Source: Burkholderia sp. WP9
Lineage (GTDB): Bacteria > Pseudomonadota > Gammaproteobacteria > Burkholderiales > Burkholderiaceae
Direction of reading: 5' to 3'
DNA length: 64,000 nucleotides
Assembly (NCBI RefSeq): GCF_900104795.1
Contig: NZ_FNTG01000005.1
Coordinates: 1 to 64,000, forward strand
A program made the position numbers and the translations under genes. Below are positions 60,946-64,000 of the stretch, one piece after another; positions within the stretch are counted from its first letter, which is position 1; each line of letters starts with the position of its first letter. The notes under the pieces are model-generated. The model was not told the DNA's origin. It searched no databases and worked only from the letters and a program-made list of their open reading frames with translations.

Positions 60946-61444
60946 CCGCCGTCGCGTGCTGCCGATCACCGATTTGTGCGCTTCAGGTGCGTATGCCCTG
61001 TGCATGAGGCAGCACGCGGCCATCAACCGTCATACGCCGACGGGTCTAACCGGCCGTCCTAACGGCGCCTTTAGCGCCGTTAGCGGACCGCCACGCGTAT
61101 CGCTCCCAGGATGCGAACCACCCCGATGCGGCTCGCCATGCACCCACCGAGGCAGTGGCGACATACCCACTATGAGTGAACGGGAGTGCTCAGCAGAGGG
61201 GATATCTGGCGACGATCAGGCCAGCCGTACGGACGCAGCGAATTAAGTTACCTTTAAGAATCTCGGTATAGATTGCGGGAAGTGTCATGCCGTGATCTTT
61301 ATTGCAATGTGCTTTGAGCGGGCGCAGAGCGAGATCGGGTGACTCCGCAGTGTCCTCAGCTTGCCGGACTGAACGTCCAGTTGCGACCAGTGGTCCCGGC
61401 GGCAGCTTCCTCTGACCCAGCGCTCACGCTGGGTTTTTTTTCGA
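60946..61444. other. Junction between IS30 and the MFS gene
   Basis: No gene is supported in these 500 bp. TAACGGCGC (61060-61068) and GCGCCGTTA (61074-61082) form a perfect 9-bp stem with a 5-nt loop. An intrinsic terminator lies at 61416-61441. In Burkholderia genomes, as I recall, uvrA usually lies upstream of this MFS gene. It is not present here. Confidence 0.45.
61416..61441 (+). terminator. Rho-independent terminator before the MFS gene
   Basis: CCCAGCG (61416-61422), loop CTCA, CGCTGGG (61427-61433) are followed by eight T residues. It would stop transcription arriving from the left. The gene it once ended is not visible, which suggests a rearrangement just upstream. Confidence 0.85.
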
Positions 61445-62650
61445 TTGCACTCCATGAACGCGCCCTCAGACACCTCGGCTGCCCCTTCACGCATGAGCGC
61501 GCCCGAATTGCGCGCGACCGTGTCGCTCGCCGCAATCTTCGCGCTGCGCATGCTAGGTCTCTTCATGATCATGCCGGTGTTTTCGGTCTATGCGAAAACC
61601 ATTCCTGGCGGCGACAACCTGCTGCTGGTCGGCATCGCGCTCGGCGCCTACGGCGTGACGCAGTCGCTCCTCTACATCTTTTACGGCTGGGTCTCCGACC
61701 AGGTCGGCCGCAAGCCCGTCATCGCGACCGGCCTCGTGATCTTCGCGATCGGCAGCTTCGTCGCCGCGGGCGCACACGACATGGTGTGGATTATCGTCGG
61801 ACGGGTCATACAGGGCATGGGCGCGGTGTCGTCGGCCGTGCTCGCGTTCATCGCCGACCTGACCGCCGAGGAGCACCGCACCAAAGCGATGGCGATGGTG
61901 GGCGGCTCGATCGGCATGTCCTTCGCCGTGGCCATCGTGGGCGCGCCGATTGTGTTCCACTGGGTCGGCATGAGCGGCCTCTTCACCCTGGTCGGCGTGT
62001 TCTCGATCCTCGCGGTGGGCGTGGTGATCTGGGTGGTGCCCGACGCGCCGCGGCCCGTGCACGTGCGCGCGCCGTTCGCCGAGGTGCTCCACAACGTCGA
62101 GCTGCTGCGCCTGAACTTCGGTGTGCTCGCGCTGCACGCCACGCACACGGCGCTCTTTCTCGTCGTGCCGCGACTGCTCGTCGATGCTGGTCTGCCGGTC
62201 GCGTCGCACTGGAAGATCTACCTGCCGGTCATGGGTCTCGCATTCGTCATGATGGTTCCCGCCATCATCGCGGCGGAGAAACGGGGCAAGATGAAGGCCG
62301 TGATCGTTTCTGCGATCGGTTTTATCCTGATCGGCCAGCTGTTGCTCGGCTCGCTCGCGCATACACTCGTGATCGTGTCAGCTGTCCTCTTCGTGTACTT
62401 CCTCGGCTTCAACATTCTGGAAGCGTCGCAGCCTTCGCTCGTTTCGAAGCTCGCGCCGGGCAACCGCAAGGGCGCGGCCACGGGCGTCTACAACACCACG
62501 CAGTCGATCGGACTAGCGCTCGGCGGCATGATGGGCGGCTGGCTCCTCAAGCACGACGGCGCGAGCACCGTGTTTTACGCCTGCTCAGGCCTCGTCTTGT
62601 GGTGGCTTATAATCGCGGCCAATATGAAGGCGCCACCGCGCAAGGTCTAG
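61445..62650 (+). CDS. MFS transporter
   Basis: This 401-aa protein has about twelve membrane helices. The MFS signature between helices 2 and 3 is GWVSDQVGRKPVI, and VGRVIQGMGAVSSAVLAFIA follows. The overall sequence resembles the efflux-type MFS protein that in Burkholderia genomes usually lies beside uvrA and ssb. ATG 61445 or 61454 are both possible. The export substrate is unknown. Here a chloride channel follows instead of ssb. Confidence 0.85.
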   Translation: MHSMNAPSDTSAAPSRMSAPELRATVSLAAIFALRMLGLFMIMPVFSVYAKTIPGGDNLLLVGIALGAYGVTQSLLYIFYGWVSDQVGRKPVIATGLVIFAIGSFVAAGAHDMVWIIVGRVIQGMGAVSSAVLAFIADLTAEEHRTKAMAMVGGSIGMSFAVAIVGAPIVFHWVGMSGLFTLVGVFSILAVGVVIWVVPDAPRPVHVRAPFAEVLHNVELLRLNFGVLALHATHTALFLVVPRLLVDAGLPVASHWKIYLPVMGLAFVMMVPAIIAAEKRGKMKAVIVSAIGFILIGQLLLGSLAHTLVIVSAVLFVYFLGFNILEASQPSLVSKLAPGNRKGAATGVYNTTQSIGLALGGMMGGWLLKHDGASTVFYACSGLVLWWLIIAANMKAPPRKV

Positions 62651-62748
62651 CTTTCCGGTGCTCGACGTAAACTGCCCAACGCGGCACGAATCGCAAATGT
62701 TGCCTCAACTCCGAATAACGCGAATCGACAAAGAAGAGGATACAGATC

Positions 62749-64000
62749 GTGCGCATCGTTCCGCTGATCGACCGACGAACGCTGCAGCGTGCCCATCGGC
62801 TGTGGCTCCATTACGGTGTGTTCTGGCTGGGCGCGATCGCGGTCGGCCTTGTCGCGGTGCTCTACGCGAAGCTGATCGATTTCGGCTACGCGCTGTTTCT
62901 GCGCCTTGCGGCTGAGCACTTCTGGTTACCGCTCGTCGCAGCACCCGTCTTAGGCGCCGTGACGGTGTGGCTCACGCGGCGTTTCTTCGATGGCGCGGAA
63001 GGCAGCGGCATTCCGCAGGTGATCGCCATGCTGCATGGACCTGACACACTGGGTCCGCGGCTGCTCACGCTGCGCATCCTCGTCGGCAAGATCTTCGTTT
63101 CGTTTCTTGCCATTCTCGGTGGCTTTACGATTGGACGTGAAGGGCCGACCATTCACGTCGGCGCGGCCCTGATGTTCAGCCTGAGGCACTTCTACCCGCA
63201 ACGCTTTCGCACAATCCGGCCCGGCGTGCTCGAACGAAGGCTCGCGCTTGCGGGCGCAGCCGCAGGACTGTCGGCTGCATTCAATGCGCCGCTCGCGGGG
63301 GTGGTGTTCGCGATCGAGGAGCTCACGCGCAGCTTCGAGCAGCGCACGAGCGGCGTCCTGATCACCGCCATCATTTTTGCCGGCATCGTTTCGCTGGGTA
63401 TTCAGGGAAACTATGTTTACTTCGGCACGATCGAGATTGGCTCGGGACTGCCCAATTGGCTCAGCCTCGCCGTCGTGCTGATCGGCGTAATCGCCGGTGT
63501 ACTGGGGGGCTGCTTCTGCTGGCTCCTGCTGAATACGAGGCGCTGGATGCCCACGGCATTGCTCGAGCTTCGCGGGCGGCGGCCCGTGCTCTTCGGTGCG
63601 CTATGCGGTCTGATCATCGCGGTCGTCGGCGTGCTCGCGCACGGGCACACGTTCGGCAGCGGATATGCCGAGGCGCGCAGCATGCTGGAGGGTAGCGCGC
63701 ATGTAAGCGCTGCGTATCCGCTGCTGAAGATCGTTTCGATGGTGGGTTCGTACTTGCCTGGGGCACCTGGCGGGCTGTTCGCGCCGTCGCTCGCGATCGG
63801 TGCGGGTATCGGCAATACGCTGCATATGGTGTTTTCGCAGATGCAGCTTTCGATGCTGATCGCGCTGGGCATGGTCGGCTACCTCGCGGCGGTCACGCAG
63901 AGTCCAATCACGGCATTCGTGATCGTCATCGAAATGATCAACGGGCATGCGCTCGTCATCTCGTTGATGGCCACCGCGCTGATCTCGAGCCGCGTCTCGC
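62749..64000 (+). CDS. ClC-family chloride channel/transporter, partial at window edge
   Basis: The open frame runs from GTG 62749 (AGAAGAGGA upstream) through the window end, giving at least 417 residues. ClC selectivity-filter motifs are present: GSGIPQV, GREGPTIHVG with the gating Glu, and GGLFAPSLAIGAG. The family moves Cl- (often as 2Cl-/H+ antiport) across the inner membrane. An in-frame TAA at 62716 excludes much longer starts. The C-terminus lies beyond the window. Confidence 0.88.
   Translation, partial: MRIVPLIDRRTLQRAHRLWLHYGVFWLGAIAVGLVAVLYAKLIDFGYALFLRLAAEHFWLPLVAAPVLGAVTVWLTRRFFDGAEGSGIPQVIAMLHGPDTLGPRLLTLRILVGKIFVSFLAILGGFTIGREGPTIHVGAALMFSLRHFYPQRFRTIRPGVLERRLALAGAAAGLSAAFNAPLAGVVFAIEELTRSFEQRTSGVLITAIIFAGIVSLGIQGNYVYFGTIEIGSGLPNWLSLAVVLIGVIAGVLGGCFCWLLLNTRRWMPTALLELRGRRPVLFGALCGLIIAVVGVLAHGHTFGSGYAEARSMLEGSAHVSAAYPLLKIVSMVGSYLPGAPGGLFAPSLAIGAGIGNTLHMVFSQMQLSMLIALGMVGYLAAVTQSPITAFVIVIEMINGHALVISLMATALISSRVS

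Noticed and set aside
61553..62362. Minus-strand His/Asp/Arg-rich frame of 269 codons opposite the MFS gene
   Set aside because: The composition is the mirror image of hydrophobic codons on the other strand, the usual shadow of a membrane protein gene.
1..64000. CRISPR arrays, rRNA and tRNA genes
   Set aside because: No regularly spaced repeats of CRISPR type and no rRNA or tRNA signatures were noticed on reading; a dedicated scan was not possible.

Overview
The window reads as accessory DNA of a GC-rich betaproteobacterium, most likely Burkholderiaceae of the Burkholderia/Paraburkholderia/Caballeronia type. The evidence is codon use, a ribitol dehydrogenase and DUF3717/DUF1173 proteins of the kind seen in that group, and a ParA-ParB-Rep module like those of Burkholderia secondary replicons. 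No rRNA or tRNA gene was recognised. Family names come from reading the translations, not from database searches.

Layout. (1) 0.2-6.1 kb: a CoA-linked catabolic operon (two acyl-CoA dehydrogenases, a family III CoA-transferase, a fumarylacetoacetate-hydrolase-fold enzyme) followed by an IclR regulator. (2) 6.1-9.6 kb: a decayed pentitol locus with an intact ribitol dehydrogenase, a truncated xylulokinase and an older broken copy of its 5' end. (3) 9.6-15.3 kb: a pile of insertion sequences (complete ISKra4-type element, IS66 remnant, integrase-type IS, IS21 remnant), then an ArsB-like pseudogene and an AlbA_2 fragment. (4) 17.2-24.1 kb: plasmid maintenance, with two ParE-type toxin-antitoxin pairs, rep-parB-parA on the minus strand and a second, broken rep copy facing the other way. 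(5) 24.3-29.0 kb: an mnmH gene broken by a 7-bp tandem duplication, an orphan HTH protein, a four-CxxC protein, a LuxR solo and an AlkB-like membrane oxygenase. (6) 29.0-47.7 kb: two divergent Arc-type repressors with an operator array, then a nearly complete P-type conjugative T4SS (VirB2-B11, VirB1, PLD nuclease, coupling protein, DUF1173). No relaxase is recognisable. (7) 47.8-49.1 kb: a second, unrelated plasmid replicon. It has a countertranscribed RNA, a leader ORF, RepA and a consensus DnaA box. (8) 49.4-59.4 kb: a cargo island with a membrane protein, M15 peptidase, GH25 lysozyme and a lipase-like remnant on one strand. On the other strand is a four-gene cassette: a GAF/PAS pseudokinase, a pseudoreceiver-CHAT protease, an unknown 421-aa protein and a membrane-anchored coiled-coil protein. 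(9) 59.7-60.9 kb: an IS30 element with a frameshifted transposase. (10) 61.4 kb to the end: an MFS transporter and a ClC chloride channel cut by the window edge.

Taken together this looks like a conjugative, composite (cointegrate-like) plasmid or an integrated derivative of one, with two replication systems and heavy IS-driven decay on its left side. The most promising undescribed system is the pseudo-two-component CHAT-protease cassette at 53.6-59.4 kb. The best RNA findings are the two antisense-RNA control regions, each with a U-turn (YUNR) target loop and a possible pseudoknot partner upstream of rep. One of them carries the UUGGCG loop known from IncI/IncB-type plasmids.
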